Both the position numbers and the translations under genes were made by a program. From Limnomonas spitsbergensis (Eukaryota; Chlorophyta; Chlorophyceae; Chlamydomonadales), in NCBI GenBank assembly GCA_037349105.1, contig JAYJMM010000029.1, forward strand, positions 1,364,001-1,428,000: a stretch of DNA of 64,000 nt, in the 5' to 3' direction. This document shows positions 20,398 to 33,000 of the stretch, piece by piece. Within the stretch, counting starts at the first letter, position 1; each line of letters opens with the position of its first letter. The notes under the pieces are model-generated. The model did not search any database and was not told the DNA's origin. It worked only from the letters and a program-made list of their open reading frames with translations.

Positions 20398-23300
20398 TCA
20401 GTCGCCGCAAGAAAAACAGAGCTTGTAATTGTTGGAAACTCCATTCTGCACAAGTGGCGCAAAGGTTAGGAACTTACATGAAGGGCAATATTCATCCAAT
20501 AGCCCATCCCTTGTCTGACATCCACTTGTCTACATAAATTGCGCCCTTTTGCAATATTGTGTGCGTGTGTCAGCCTCACCATGAAGCAGTCCACACCCTC
20601 GTAGGCTTTGATGTCAGCATGACAGGGCACGTAGCTATTCTGCCCAGTGGCGCAGCGGATACGCCCGAGGAGATGGCCGCCTTCTACAGGTGGCGCGAGC
20701 ATGTGACGCCTTTGGTCGAGATATCTGTGTACACCCAATCAGGCAACGATGGTCAGTGAGTGCTGCCATTGGGGGCAATGAATGAACGAGAGGATCACCC
20801 GCCTGCTGTGTTTTCATACAAGAAAATGCATGACTTGGACCTGACTTCCAAATCTGAAAGTAACAATTTGAATATCAGATAGTGACACTAGCACTATTAC
20901 TCACAAGTAAGCTGTGCTCAGAGGATTGCCGTAGACCGAGGTGTCGCAGAAGGCATTGTAGTGGCTGGAGCCATGGTCAGTGGTGCCACACCTGCAGAGG
21001 ATCAAAAGAGTGATGTCTCGAACAGCGTTAGCATAGTTACCGCATATCATCGCACAGATTCAGTGCCCGCTGAGTCGACAGAAACATAAGGGCATAAAGA
21101 AAGGAAAGGCAAGGAGAAAGCCAGATTGATCATCTGAAAAGCCACTGTGGGGCGGTGAGCTTGATGGTAAGCAGGATAAACATGGGTAGCTTCATAGCAT
21201 GATGGAAGCAGGCAACTCACGGTCCACTGGCAGTCGTGATGGCACCGTCAACAAAGCCAGTCAAACAGCTGCTCTGCGGGGCGTGGCATTGAAAGTGGAA
21301 TTTCGGTTTCTTGAGTGGGAGCGGAGCCGTAAACTGTATCCTGGGTGCAAATATGTGAGCCTAGACATGCAAGTGAATGGCAACCTGAGGTGAGGGGATA
21401 ATCTCACTCTTGTGTGCAGTACAAATATGAGCAGCACTTAAATAGAGAAAAAATCCGGTAGTACTTAACTTCAGGCCCCACCTTCCTCACAACGACCACA
21501 CGCCACACCATGCATACCTGTGCTGAGTTTGATCCGAATGCGTTTAAAACACAGCTGGATGTAGGGCATTTACCAACGGGACCAGGGCCTGACGTATCAG
21601 CACAGCAAGCACCATGACACTGCAAAGCCCCTGCTGCAAAGCATAATGGGGCGTGATGGATAGTGAGGGCCCGGGGATGAAAGGAAAACCAGGATCACAC
21701 ACGTGTGGCATGAACGGGGTGAGGCATACACAGGCTGAGGTATGCTCCGGGGCGCAGTCATTTTCCACATCACAGCCACACTTGTCACCAGGGGGGAGGG
21801 CAACCAGCGGTTCAGGGGTGGGAAATTTTGTCAAAGCGTGTAATTTGCAAACTGGGAGCTAGGAAATGAAATATCTCATTATTTGAAGCTTGTCTGGGTC
21901 AGGCTTGAGCCAGGCGAAGCTCGATTTGGTGCCCTCAATATGGTTGCCCCCCCCCTCCCCTGCTTGTCACCCTGCGAGAGCATCATGCATGACGTGCACC
22001 ACCATCCACGGGAAGCCCCATGAATCTTTATCATAGCTTTCGGTTCTAGCCCTCACCTCGGTGCTCTGTAGCAGAGTTGTTGTCTGCATCATAATATCGT
22101 TTGCTGTTGACTCTTGACAGCATTATGCATGATGTACGTAGCGTTGAAACCACAAGCCCCATGAACCCCAGTCATGGCTCTTTATTCTAGCCCTCACCTC
22201 GGTGCAGCTGCTGGCACAATTGTGGTTCCCGTAGACATAGGGGCCGTAGTTGATGCTTGGCACCTTTCCGTACCTGAGTCCAGTAATGGCGGGATCAGGA
22301 GGACAAGCAAATCAGCTGACTCTTGTAGGTTACAATTCAGGACCCCACGACAAGAAGGGCAAGAGCGCAGGACATGCTTATTTCTTCAAAGCGTGCACCC
22401 CGCGATCAAGAGGGTAGTGAGCCTCAGGCATGACTGGACCCCTAGGACCATGCACTAAGCGCAAGCCTGACACACCGCACTCCCTGCTCGCACTCGTCTT
22501 ATTACCCGCGCTGGGTGAAGCCACCGCCGGTGTAGACACCCGTGGTCGATAGCGAGGTGTAGCCGTACTTCCAAACAAATGCGCTGGGGAACGTGCCGGT
22601 TGCTAGCTTGTCCAGGCAAGAAGGAGGAGGAGGAGGGGCAAAGGAGGTGGGGAGTTGGGAGGAGGAGGATTGAAAGGAGGAGGAGAGTCGGGAGGGAGAG
22701 AGTCGGGAGGGAGAGAGTCGGGAGGGGGAGAGTTGGGAGGGGGAGAGTCTGGAGGGGGAGAGTCGGGAGGGGGAGAGGCGGGAGGGAGAGAGTCAGGAGG
22801 GGGAGAGTCAAGTGGGGGAGATTCGAGAGGAGGAGAGTCAGGAGGGGGAGAGTTGGGAGGGGGAGAGTCGGGAGGGGGAGAGTTGGGAGGGGGAGAGTCA
22901 GGAGGGGGAGAGTCAGGAGGGAGAGATTCGAGAGGGGGAGAGTCAGGAGGGGGAGAGTTGGGAGGGGGAGAGTCGGGAGGGGGAGAGTTGGGAGGGGGAG
23001 AGTCAGGAGGGGGAGAGTCAGGAGGGAGAGAGTCGGGAGGGGGAGAGTCAGGAGGGGGAGAGTCGGGAGGGGGAGAGTCGGGAGGGAGAGAGTCAGGAGG
23101 GGGAGAGTCGGGAGGGAGAGAGTCGAGAGGGGGAGAGTCAGGAGGGGGAGAGTCGGGAGGGGGAGAGTCGGGAGGGGGAGAGTTGGGAGGGGGAGAGTCA
23201 GGAGGGGGAGAGTCAGGAGGGGGAGAGTCAGGAGGGGGAGAGTCGGGAGGGAGAGAGTCGGGAGGGAGAGAGTCGGGAGGGGGAGAGTCAGGAGGGGGAG

Positions 23301-26300
23301 AGTCGGGAGGGGGAGAGTCAGGAGGGGGAGAGTCAGGAGGGGGAGAGTCAGGAGGGGGAGAGTCGGGAGGGGGAGAGTCGGGAGGGGGAGAGTCAGGAGG
23401 GAGAGAGTCAGGAGGGGGAGAGTCAGGAGGGGGAGAGTCGGGAGGGGGAGAGTCGGGAGGGGGAGAGTCAGGAGGGGGAGAGTCAGGAGGGGGAGAGTCA
23501 GGAGGGGGAGAGTCGGGAGGGGGAGAGTCGGGAGGGGGAGAGTCAGGAGGGAGAGAGTCAGGAGGGGGAGAGTCAGGAGGGGGAGAGTCAGGAGGGGGAG
23601 AGTCGGGAGGGAGAGAGTCGGGAGGGGGAGAGTCAGGAGGGGAAAGAGTCGGGAGGGAGAGAGTCGGGAGGGAGAGAGTCGGGAGGGGGAGCGTCGGGAG
23701 GGGGAGAGTCAGGAGGGGGAGAGTCAGGAGGGGGAGAGTCGGGAGGGGGAGAGTCAGGAGGGGGAGAGTCAGGAGGGGGAGAGTCAGGAGGGGGAGAGTC
23801 GGGAGGGAGAGAGTCGGGAGGGAGAGAGTCGGGAAGGAGAGAGTCGGGAGGGGGAGAGTCGGGAGGGGGAGAGTCGGGAGGGAGAGAGTCAGGAGGGGGA
23901 GAGTCAGGAGGGGGAGAGTCGGGAGGGAGAGAGTCGGGAGGGGGAGCGTGGGGAGGGGGAGAGTCAGGAGGGAGAGAGTCAGGAGGGGGAGAGTCGGGAG
24001 GGGGAGAGTCGGGAGGGGGAGAGTCAGGAGGGGGAGAGTCAGGAGGGGGAGAGTCGGGAGGGAGAGAGTCAGGAGGGGGAGAGTCGGGAGGGAGAGAGTC
24101 AGGAGGGAGAGAGTCAGGAGGGGGAGAGTCGGGAGGAGGAGAGTCGGGAGGGGGAGAGTAAGGAGGGGGAGAGTCGGGAGGGGGAGAGTCGGGAGGGGGA
24201 GAGTTGGGAGGGGGAGAGTCGGGAGTGTCGAGAGTCAGGAGGGGGAGAGTCAGGAGGGGGAGAGTCAGGAGGGGGAGAGTCAGGAGGGGGAGAATCGGGA
24301 GGGGGAGAGTCGGGAGGAAGAGAGTCGGGAGGGGGAGAGTGGGGAGGGAGAGAGTCAGGAGGGGGAGTGTCGAGAGGAAGAGGGTTGAAAATAGGAGGAA
24401 AGTCAGGAGGGGGAGATTGGGGAGGGGGAGAGTCAGGAGGGGGTGAGTCGAGAGGGGGAGAGTCGAGAGGGGGAGAGTGGGGAGGGGGAGTCTCGAGAGG
24501 GAGAGAGGGGAGGGGGAGTGTCGAGAGGGGGAGAGTCAGGAGGAAGAGAGTCAGGAGGGGGAGAGTGGGGAGGGGGAGAGTGGGGAGGGGGAGAGTCGGG
24601 AGGAGAAGAGTCGGGAGGGGGAGAGTGGGGAGGGGGAGAGTGGGGAGGGGGAGATTGAGGAGGGGGAGAGTCGAGAGGGGGAGGGTTGAAAGGAGGAGAG
24701 TCGGGAGGAGGAGGAGAGGGACTTGGGAAAGGATCTGGCACTACTATCTCTGGAGGTGGTGAGGAAGGAGGAGGGGTGGGAGGAGGAGGGGTGGGAGGAC
24801 GAGGGGAGGGAGGAGGGGGGGAAGAGGTAACGGGGAGAGGATTTGGCAGGGAATGAAGGCAGTGAGCTGGCCGGTGTAAGGCACTCTCCTACTCCTCGGG
24901 CTTCAGAAACAGCTTGAGCAAAGGCCTCAGGGCTGCAGTAACAGCCACAGAATACAGCCACAGAATGAACCTTGGCAAATTGACTGAGCTTGAGCAACAG
25001 CCTGAGCAGTTAGGGAAGGTGTTAGGCAGTTGCACTTTCAGCATACAATGCTCCTTTGAATTAACTGAATAATTCATATTTTAAGCTAAAATGGAAGATT
25101 CGGAATAGGCAGGCAGGCTTATAATATTGATGCGAAAGTGGTGTTGTGATAAGAGAAAGCTTACTTCGGCAATGAATCCGCAGCCGCCCGAAGCTACAGC
25201 CCTGGCCATGACAGAACTCATGGCAGTGGACGCACCACCTCCCTATCAGCAGGCAGAGGCATTCAGAATATGTCAAAGTAGCGCAACATGTCCAGAAGCA
25301 GACAGTTATTTATTTGTATGAATAACTATGCTGCATTTGAGGATTTTAAACCTAGGACACAGATCCAGGATAGGAGTGCTGGGCGTCAATGATCTAGCAT
25401 AAACCTTGAAAACAAAGCCCTGTCCTTACAGCAGCAACGGCTTGAGCTATGGCTTGTGCTGCAGCAGCAGCTTTTCCACTGTCACAAGCTTGGGCCAGGC
25501 CTTGGGCCATTGTATTCGTAGTACTGGTGGGGTCCTGGGGGGAAGGAGGGATCAATGAAGCACAGTCAAGGGGACACAGACCATCAGCAAGCAATCACAA
25601 CTGAGCTGAAAGAGTAGCTAATCTCTGTTGCATGACCACATTTCAGCAGCAATTCAGTTTCAACATTTCCTATGGCCAGGGGGTGCTGGTGCAGCAAGTC
25701 TTGCTGTTCGGGCGACCGTCTCAAGTTAGGCTGATCAAGGATTGGTCCCTATTGGTCTTTTAATGGATATATGGCTTAAGGCTTAATGGCGATAGCAAGG
25801 TGTACATAACAATGTGCTGTCTAATCTGTGGGGAGGATATACAAAGATATTCTTACACTGGCATAGGCCTGAGCAAAGGAAGATGCAGTGGCTGTAGCAT
25901 CGCCCCCACCGCTGCTGATGGCCTGGGCAATAGACTGGAACAGCAGGCAGCACAGGAATGCATTTTAGAACGGATGCACGCGAATAGAGTATGCAGGGGA
26001 ACATGGTAGTGCATGCACTGCATACAGCATATTTCGGGTGGGATTGAGGACTGAGCCTGCAGAGTGAGGAGTTCAAACATATTTTTCAGGCGGAATGTGG
26101 GGAATGCATCTCCTCTGCTGAATAATATGCAGACGCAAATATCTCTCCTGATCTACAGATGAAAAATCTTGATCTCTATGCAAATATCTCCTCGTCTGCA
26201 GGTGCAAAAACAACATGTTGAAAGATCTACCTCAAATGCAAGGATCCATCTGAGATTCAGCAAATGTCATATGCTGAATCATCAGCAGAATTAGAGGTAG

Positions 26301-28090
26301 AACCATGGAGGCATCACTATGGAGGAATTGATGATTTTTCAATGAGATGGGTCAGATCAGGAGAGGCAGATATAAAATGATGACCCATGTCCAGATCTGG
26401 ATGCTTTCATTGTGGTGATGGGGATGGATAATCATTCAAGTAAGGATTGGACGAGTCCTCATGCTAATCATGCTGGCGTTTTCACAGTTCAAACTTACAT
26501 TCAAGTCCAAGATAAATATATCAATACCTGTGCTGTGGCTCCAGATCCAGTGGCAATTGCTTGAGCGAAAGATTGAGCATTGCTACTTCCAGACGCACTT
26601 GCAAACGAGTTGGCGGTGGCGGTGGCCCACTGTGACAATTGACGAGCACCTGCATCAAGACCAATCACATTGCTTGGAAGAGGTTATGGAGAGTTCTCAT
26701 CACATGAAACTATGAAAGATCACGCAGAACAACTGCATGTCCATGTCAGAAGTTCCCATGCTCGTCAGGATATCTCAGCAGGAGATTCCTGCTGCTGGAG
26801 ATTCCTCCCAATCTGTAGCTACTGTCCCGGAACAAATCCTATTCTAATGAGCGCCTGCGTAGCGCTTTACCCGAGTGACTATGTAAGGATGCGCGGAATG
26901 TGGTTGAAGCGTAGTTTCCTTTCAGCATCACGATACCTCTTGGTGTACTGGCTTAACAGACCAGTGATGGTGGGAGTGTCGCCATATTCTGTGGTTCATG
27001 TCTGCCGATGTTGCAGCCTTGTAGCAGCTGGCAGCTGCAGCGCATTGCTTGTTGTTTTTCTGCCCAATGTGCAGCATGTGCTCTACTGCTCGACGTTGCT
27101 TATAGTTTTCTGCCTGTTTGGCAGCATCCGCCATCTGTTGTTCCTTGCTCGTTGTATTCTGCCAGTTGGCGGCATCTGCCATAGAGCAGCGCACTATCTG
27201 CTGTCTTTCTGTCTGTGTCTCAGCACCCCCCGTGCAGTGTTTTGTCTTTTTGCTTGTTGAACAACAGTTGCGGACTAGCGGTGCGCTGCTTGGCTGTCTT
27301 GCAAAGTGGCCTATCATTGCAACATGGACCGTCAGTCCGTCACATGCATGAGTTGCGGGCCCAAAGATGTAACGTCAATGTCATGCATGCATGAGTTGTT
27401 TCACCGGAAAGCATGTCTTAGTTCGTCGACTTCGCTGCTACCACTTACCTTAACGTTGCTAATCAACTGTGTGCAAATCTGCGGCACCGCTTGAGCATGA
27501 TGCCCGCATTATTTCGAACCACTGCCTATTCCGTTTGCATTTTGTTGCCACGTTCTGCTTGTTTGGCAGCGTCTGCCGTGCATTGCTTCCTGTTTGTCTG
27601 ATTCGAAGCATCTACCGTGCACTGCTTGCTATCTCGCTGCCTGTGTTGTTGCATCACTACTCGACTTTGCACAACCCCGCCACAGCGCTGAAGCATTTCC
27701 GAAGTCCAAACCACTGCGTGTGCCGGTCGTAGTTGGCGATACAGAGAACATTGGTTGTTGGGAATAACCAATGCCTGGTTCTGTATTATAAAGAACGCTG
27801 TCCCTGCCGCTGTCACACCGCGGGACCATGTCCGAGGTCCAAACGTCTGCCTACTCAGCTTTCTAACAGTTGAAGGGATCCGATTATTTATCGGTTTGCG
27901 CTAAAATCAATTGCATCGGTCGCGTAATGAGCTCGCATTCGACTGTCGAAACTACAATCAAGCCCCATACTTCAACTGAAAACGGTTAGCAATCCCTTTC
28001 CGTTCCTTCCTTTCAGTCAGTCACTCGGGTACCTTGTGCTTGGCTCGAAAGATACAAGAGAAGCCCGAGGCACAGATTTAAAATTGTCAT
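20398..28090 (-). CDS. D2: secreted Ala/Ser/Gln-rich protein with Cys-containing C-terminal half
   Basis: Twelve exons: 28033-28090, 26528-26649, 25857-25922, 25430-25534, 25165-25242, 24971-25001, 22506-22602, 22198-22273, 21221-21273, 20905-20991, 20580-20724, 20398-20445. All phases agree; 321 residues. Exon 1 is a signal peptide ([19 protein letters not shown]). Residues ~20-155 are short modules, one per exon, rich in [59 protein letters not shown] with [38 protein letters not shown]. The rest is Cys/Tyr/Gly-rich: [88 protein letters not shown] do not recognise a named family; silk-like composition suggests an extracellular structural or wall protein, an inference only. Intron 6 holds a 2.2-kb minisatellite; intron 1 has a ~1.2-kb insertion absent from D1. 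Confidence 0.72.
22620..24885. repeat. Large 15-bp minisatellite in D2 intron 6
   Basis: About 2.2 kb of GTCrGGAGGGrGAGA units (roughly 140-150 copies), becoming irregular after 24640. r alternates A/G; between 23281 and 23600 the variant pattern repeats every ten units (150 bp), a higher-order repeat. The plus strand is almost pure purine with GGG/GGGGG runs. Because 15 is a multiple of three, all plus-strand frames stay open (up to 727 codons of R-G-E-S repeats); these are artefacts. On the sense strand of D2 it is a long CT tract. Confidence 0.98.
25640..25762 (-). repeat. MITE-like repeat, copy 13 (in D2 intron 3)
   Basis: Reverse copy: CATTTCAGCAGCAATTCAG, CTGGTGCAGCAAGTCTTGCT, GATTGGTCCCTATTGG. 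Same intron, orientation and flank as copy 12 in D1. Confidence 0.75.
26930..27720. repeat. Degenerate tandem repeat inside D2 intron 1
   Basis: Diverged units around TTTGGCAGCATCCGCC / TTTGGCAGCGTCTGCC recur several times. On the minus strand they keep open frames reading [12 protein letters not shown] modules (for example [31 protein letters not shown]). No start, splice frame or second gene could be built, and D1's intron 1 (172 bp) lacks this ~1.2-kb insertion. Confidence 0.5.
27737..27787. other. Inverted repeat / hairpin
   Basis: ACAGAGAACATTGGTT and AACCAATGCCTGGTTCTGT form a stem with an 8-bp perfect core (CATTGGTT/AACCAATG) around a short GTTGGGAAT loop. It may be a remnant of the element that inserted in D2 intron 1. 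Confidence 0.5.
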
Positions 28091-29254
28091 GTCCCTGCAG
28101 GTGAAGCTTGGCGCATTCAACCACTCCTTTTGACACTTATTCCAAGGCAGGTGGAGACACGGATCGCTCGTTGCTCACCTTCGTTCGGCGGAGGATCCGA
28201 CGCCAATTTCAGTTTTGACTTCCTAGTGCCGAATTCCCGAATCACAGATATCTTCGCCAAGTCTGATTGATCGCAGTATGAAACATAAGAAATGACTTGT
28301 GTCGCTGAAGCAGGCGATAGATGAAGGGGGGCGGCATTGCGAAGGTAGGCCAAGTGAGGATCGAATTCAAATCCAAACCGTCAGAAGAAGCCCGAACCCC
28401 GGGGTTGGTCGCCAAAAAGCTCTGGTGTGAATCGCCTCTTACCTACCCACGCCCTTGCTAGTTGTCATTCGCTGCCCTCCACCGAGTGTAGGCCTTCATC
28501 AACGAGCTGCATGAGCGGGTTTACGAGCCTCAGGGCTAAATCAGCTTACTCCTGCTCATCATTGTGTGGTGTATAATCCAAGGGCTGTGGTTGGAGACGA
28601 GCGACCGTTACCTGCACACCGATAGAGCCAAAACTGAAAAACACTCGACATTTGCAGCAAAGGCTAGCCGAATGAATGTACTTATATTTTGCTTTGCACC
28701 ACCTGCACCATCTTCAATGGGCACGCCATGCTCTCCATTGGCATCACACCATGCCAGACATACCGTGATACCGTAGTACACGTGCATGCATGCATGCATG
28801 TGGCATCTGCCACAAAATTCCCAAAGCATCGTGCAGACCAGACATAGATTGAACTTTTTACCCATATTTGGAATGACTATTGAGCTGGCCAAACATAACT
28901 TGACAAATGACTGTGATAAGAGCATGCAATCTTCAAAATTACCAGTACTTCGTTCCTATCTCCTTGTTACGATGATTATGGCGTGGATGCAGTCTTGGCC
29001 CATGCTGAACAGTGATTCAGGCTGTGAAAAATCCATAGCATGCATCACTGTGCAGCGTTGGCTGAGGCTGCTTAGGTAAAGTGATGTACGGAAGGTGGGA
29101 GCAGCATGTGCAGTCAGCCAGTAAGGAAGCCAGACTGGATGATGCTAACAGGGGCAGCGCTAATGAGCAGGGGGGGGGGATTAAGTACGGCAGGCTGATG
29201 AGGAAGCCAGGGGGTTATTGCTTCCCTTCCAGTGGCACCAGCTCCCCATGGTCC

Positions 29255-29345
29255 TGTTCGAGTGTTATGTGCGGGCGGCCACCACTGCTGTCGGGGAACA
29301 AACCTTGACCAGTCTATGGCTAGGGGGTGGGGAATCAATGCCGCA
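29255..29345 (+). repeat. MITE-like repeat, copy 14 (partial)
   Basis: TGTGCGGGCGGCCACCACTG and ACAAACCTTGACCAGTCTA, then sequence diverges. Confidence 0.65.
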
Positions 29346-29925
29346 GGTCATACCTGGTTCCAATACTGCATCCTGGTCCTGTATGGGGTCCTGGCTTTGA
29401 TCCTGACCGGGGGCTCTGCCGACGGAGCCTGCGGCTCCAAGCCTTCTTGGCCGCAGGCCGCGATTAAGTGTAGCCGGGGTGCGCTAAACAAACACCGAAA
29501 TGGCCGACCAGGTCCAGGAGAAGAACTAGCAGCCAGTTGCTGCCCCTATAGTGTGGTCCTCAATCACAGTGTATTGTCACCACGTCCGATGTCACGACTC
29601 ACAGTCCCAGACAAGTAAATAAACACAAAGCTTGAGCATGCTCCCTTCCACCTGCACTGTTTCCAGCCCCATTCATGTATCCTTTTGAGTCGTCTATAGA
29701 GGGCACATCGAACTGGCCTGCAGTGAATTTTGGACAATGTAAAGAAATTGTGATATAGACCTAAAAGTTAATAGAGGACTAACTTCGTGGAGGGTGCTAG
29801 TTTTGTAGACCCTCAAATTAAATTTGGTTTGTGTCAAATCTCGGCTGTACACATGGATCCACTGGAGCGCTTTATTTCATTGCAGCACTCCCTCAGTCCC
29901 TCGTGTTTGGAGCTACCTCCACACC

Positions 29926-30080
29926 TAGAGCGCACCAGACTACCTTCGGCAGGCTGATGGGCAGCCACCACAGGGCCGATGGGGACCAGACCTCGACCAG
30001 ACTACAGCCGGTGGCCCAAGCAGCAGGCTTGCAGCACCAAGACCCCTGGCCATGATGCAGCATAATGTAGCTGAAGCCCC
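29926..30080 (+). repeat. MITE-like repeat, copy 15, just past the SGNH B stop
   Basis: GAGCGCACCAGACTACCTTC, GGGCAGCCACCACAGGGCC, GGCCCAAGCAGCAGGCTTGC, ATAATGTAGCTGAAGCCCC. It ends 15 bp from the SGNH B stop codon, so it is in or next to that 3' UTR. Confidence 0.8.
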
Positions 30081-30095
30081 GTAAGTAATTGTTGG

Positions 30096-33000
30096 CTACC
30101 TCCTGCCTGACACCCATGTCTTGATGTCAAACTCCGCTGATGTTTTCCCGAGACTGACCCCCTCCATGACCATATCGATCGCCATGTTATTCCTTATCCC
30201 CTCAAAGCCCTCTTCACTGATGACGATCCCGGAGATCTTGACCTTATGCTTGCCCGAGCTGGTGCCCGGCAACACGGTGATGGTGATGACACACGCCACA
30301 TGTTGCGACACCTTGAACTCATGCAGATTAAGCTGTAATCACAGACAGAAAGATACAGGCAACGGTGCTCTTTCATTGCAGGTTTCTTTCAACCCTGAGA
30401 TGGCACTCAAGTTTTTTCGAGGGTTCCGGTTCGGATGGATCTGCTAGAATCACACTTCGTGCACTGTAATGAAACCACCAGGCAGAATATGTGAGAAGAA
30501 ATGATAGAGTCTCTCCTAGGTCCTTGGATCGCTGAGATACTACATGCCACTTGGAGATGCCTGCCTCTTTGAACGCTGTCAACAGTGCTAATTCGGCCTC
30601 GGCCCATGCTGCACTATTTCCACACACACCACTGCCTGTGCAGCACAGTTTTCTTCCCTACTATCTCCCTTGGTCCACTTCTCACCAGGGATGTCTTGTC
30701 GAGGGTATGGCCATCAAACTCAGTGGGGTCACAGGAGCAGCCAGAGGTGCACTGCACATTGGCTTTGCCCATGTTCACGTAGCTCTTCAAGTATGAAATC
30801 TCGACCGTCACCTGCGCTGATGATCCCGGAGGGATCAAACCAAGAGTCACAAAGGCCAATCCCGTGATCACCCAGGCCTGATAAAGCAGGGTGCACAGCC
30901 AGGTGGGGGAGATTCAGCCCACCCATGTTTATCAATTCAGCTGCAATTCAGCTACATCATGGCCTACGGCCGCGGGGGCCTGGTGCAGCAAGCCCTGCTG
31001 CTTGGGCCTTGCCCATGGGCCGTTCAAATGTTTGGTCATTGGCCCAGCAGTGGCTGCCCAACGGCCTGCCAAAGTAGGTCTGGTGCACACTAGACTAGGC
31101 ACTGGTCCCGGCGACCAGAGGCACACAGCTAGGTAGGGGAGACTGCCTGCCACCTGAGGCGCACAGCTAGGTAGGGGAGACTGCCTGCCACCAGAGGCAC
31201 ACAGCTAGGTAGGGGAGACTGCCTCCCACCAGAGGCACACAGCTAGGTAGGGGAGACTGCCTGCCACCTGAGGCAAGACATATCATGATATCAACAACGT
31301 TTGCATACCTGCACACATCACTGTCAGACTACATCTCTTTTGACCGGGAAAATGAACGCACAAAGGCCCCCACCCCTGCTCGCGGCATGGACCTGCTTGT
31401 CCTACTCGCCTGATGGGTTGTGGGTTGAGAGTTTAGGGATGCGGTACCGACCTGATTGCTATTCTTGCCCGAAGCCGACGAGGAGTCCACCTGGATCTTC
31501 AGCTTTGCGCCCGGCTGGTCGGTGATGTACCCCAGCTTGGGCCGGTGCGTCTTCCCCTCGTCCCTGTATATCCACAACTCATGCTCCAGCACCGCCTGGG
31601 CAAAGGCGAGTCCGATGAAGCATTTGTCCGACGCAGATTCCCAGTTGCCGGGCAGCATGGGAGGTGGAAGAGGCTCGCTGATCAACGCGAGCTCCTCCGC
31701 GTCCATGGGCCGGGCCGTGACGGTCACCAGCGCATCCAGCAGTATCTGGTAGGCAGCCACACCAAGTGATAACAGGGCAATGACGGTATGACACCTAAGC
31801 ACCCAGACCTTTGCCAATATCACCCCGACAAGCCTGTGGCTGAATAACAGCGACTCCCGTATCAGACAAAAACCCTGCTGCTGCTGCTGCTGATGCACCC
31901 GCCTGGACTGAGTTCACCCGTTAATTTGTCCCGTCTGGCCGTCAGGGTGCAGGACATCCCAATGGAACACCCTTCAGGCTGGCAGCCCTCCTTCAGCTGC
32001 ACCACCCACACCCACACCCACACCCACACCCACACCCACCTGTGCCGAGATCTCTCCCATAAATTTGTGTCCCGTCTGGCCGTCCGGATGCAGGATGTCC
32101 CAGTAGAACACCTTGCCCTTCAGGCTGGCATCGATCTCCTTCTGCTTGTTTCCAGTATGGTCTGCGCGCGTATAGTTGGCAATGAAGCCTACAGCACCTG
32201 TGCAACAGCCAAGCCAGGACCAGTCATTTGAGGGTAAGGAGGCAGATAATGGCCAGAGCTTTGCCTGCATGTCATCAGGGCTTGCTAGCTTGGTCAGCGG
32301 TGAAGGACAGTGTTATTGAAGTGCACTTCAGCCATAGCTCAGCTGCATCATGGCCTACAGCCGAGAAAGCATAGTGCAACAAGGATCTTCCTGCTTTGGC
32401 CACCAGCCGTTGGCTAGTCAAATCCTGGTCCGCACCTGCCCGGTAGTGGCTGCTCAGCGGCCTGCCAAAGGGAGCTTGGTGCACAGGAAAACAAACCACA
32501 GCCGCTGAGCAGTTTAAGGCCTGAAAGCCTCACGCACAGTCAGGATAAAGCCTTGCGCCCTGGCTCCTGACCACACACACGTCCTCATCAGGTTCCATGC
32601 GGCAGGGTGTGCTGTACCCGGCCAATCAGGCCGTACGCCCTAGTGCAGCTGAATGGAAGCTGGAGCAGCCCATACAATGATCTGCAGCATCTCCTGTCCC
32701 TCACAACGTACCTTTCCTCATCAAATTCCATGCAGCTGCCTTGACGCTGAGCTCCTGCAGCCCATAGTAGAGAGCAAAGTTGTGGAAGTCGCTGTCACAG
32801 CTCTTGTAGTAATTGCCCAGGAGGGGACCGTGCTGGTTGAGGTGGTACCACCGGTAAGCGTGGATGAGAATGACCGCAGGCCTTCTGCACAACAGTGTTT
32901 ATTGTAACACGATTCAGCTACTGTAAGCTGCATCACGGCATGCGGCTAGCGGGCCTCCTGCACAACAGGGTTTATTGTAACACGATTCAGCTACAGTAAG

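Larger units (their letters stand above)
28091..30095. other. D2 upstream region and SGNH B 3' flank
   Basis: 2 kb. 28179-28270 is the probable D2 5' UTR exon. A short CATG-alternating palindrome (GCATGCATGCATGCATG) lies at about 28783-28799. From 29250 on there are two MITE copies. Minus-strand open frame 28608-28925 shows no recognised domain and is not called. Confidence 0.45.

Noticed and set aside
22579..24762. Open reading frames of 727, 577 and 449 codons on the plus strand
   Set aside because: They are translations of the 15-bp minisatellite in three frames; no start context, no non-repeat coding part, and they lie in a D2 intron.
24880..24960. Possible extra D2 exon reading [18 protein letters not shown]
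   Set aside because: Motif fits the family, but no acceptor/donor pair gives the right phase, while exons 24971-25001 and 22506-22602 join perfectly without it. It may be a dead exon.
26928..27317. 129-codon minus-strand ORF with ADAAKQAE motifs
   Set aside because: No start or splice structure; degenerate tandem repeat inside D2 intron 1. Reported only as a repeat.
20398..28090. True spider-silk homologue
   Set aside because: Ala/Gln/Ser-rich modules are only compositionally similar; the conserved spidroin terminal domains are absent.
19436..28353. Coding reading of the conserved 5' block (SKLRSASDPP / SKLKLASDPP)
   Set aside because: Frames do not join in phase with exon 2, and both genes have a signal-peptide Met exon downstream; better explained as 5' UTR.
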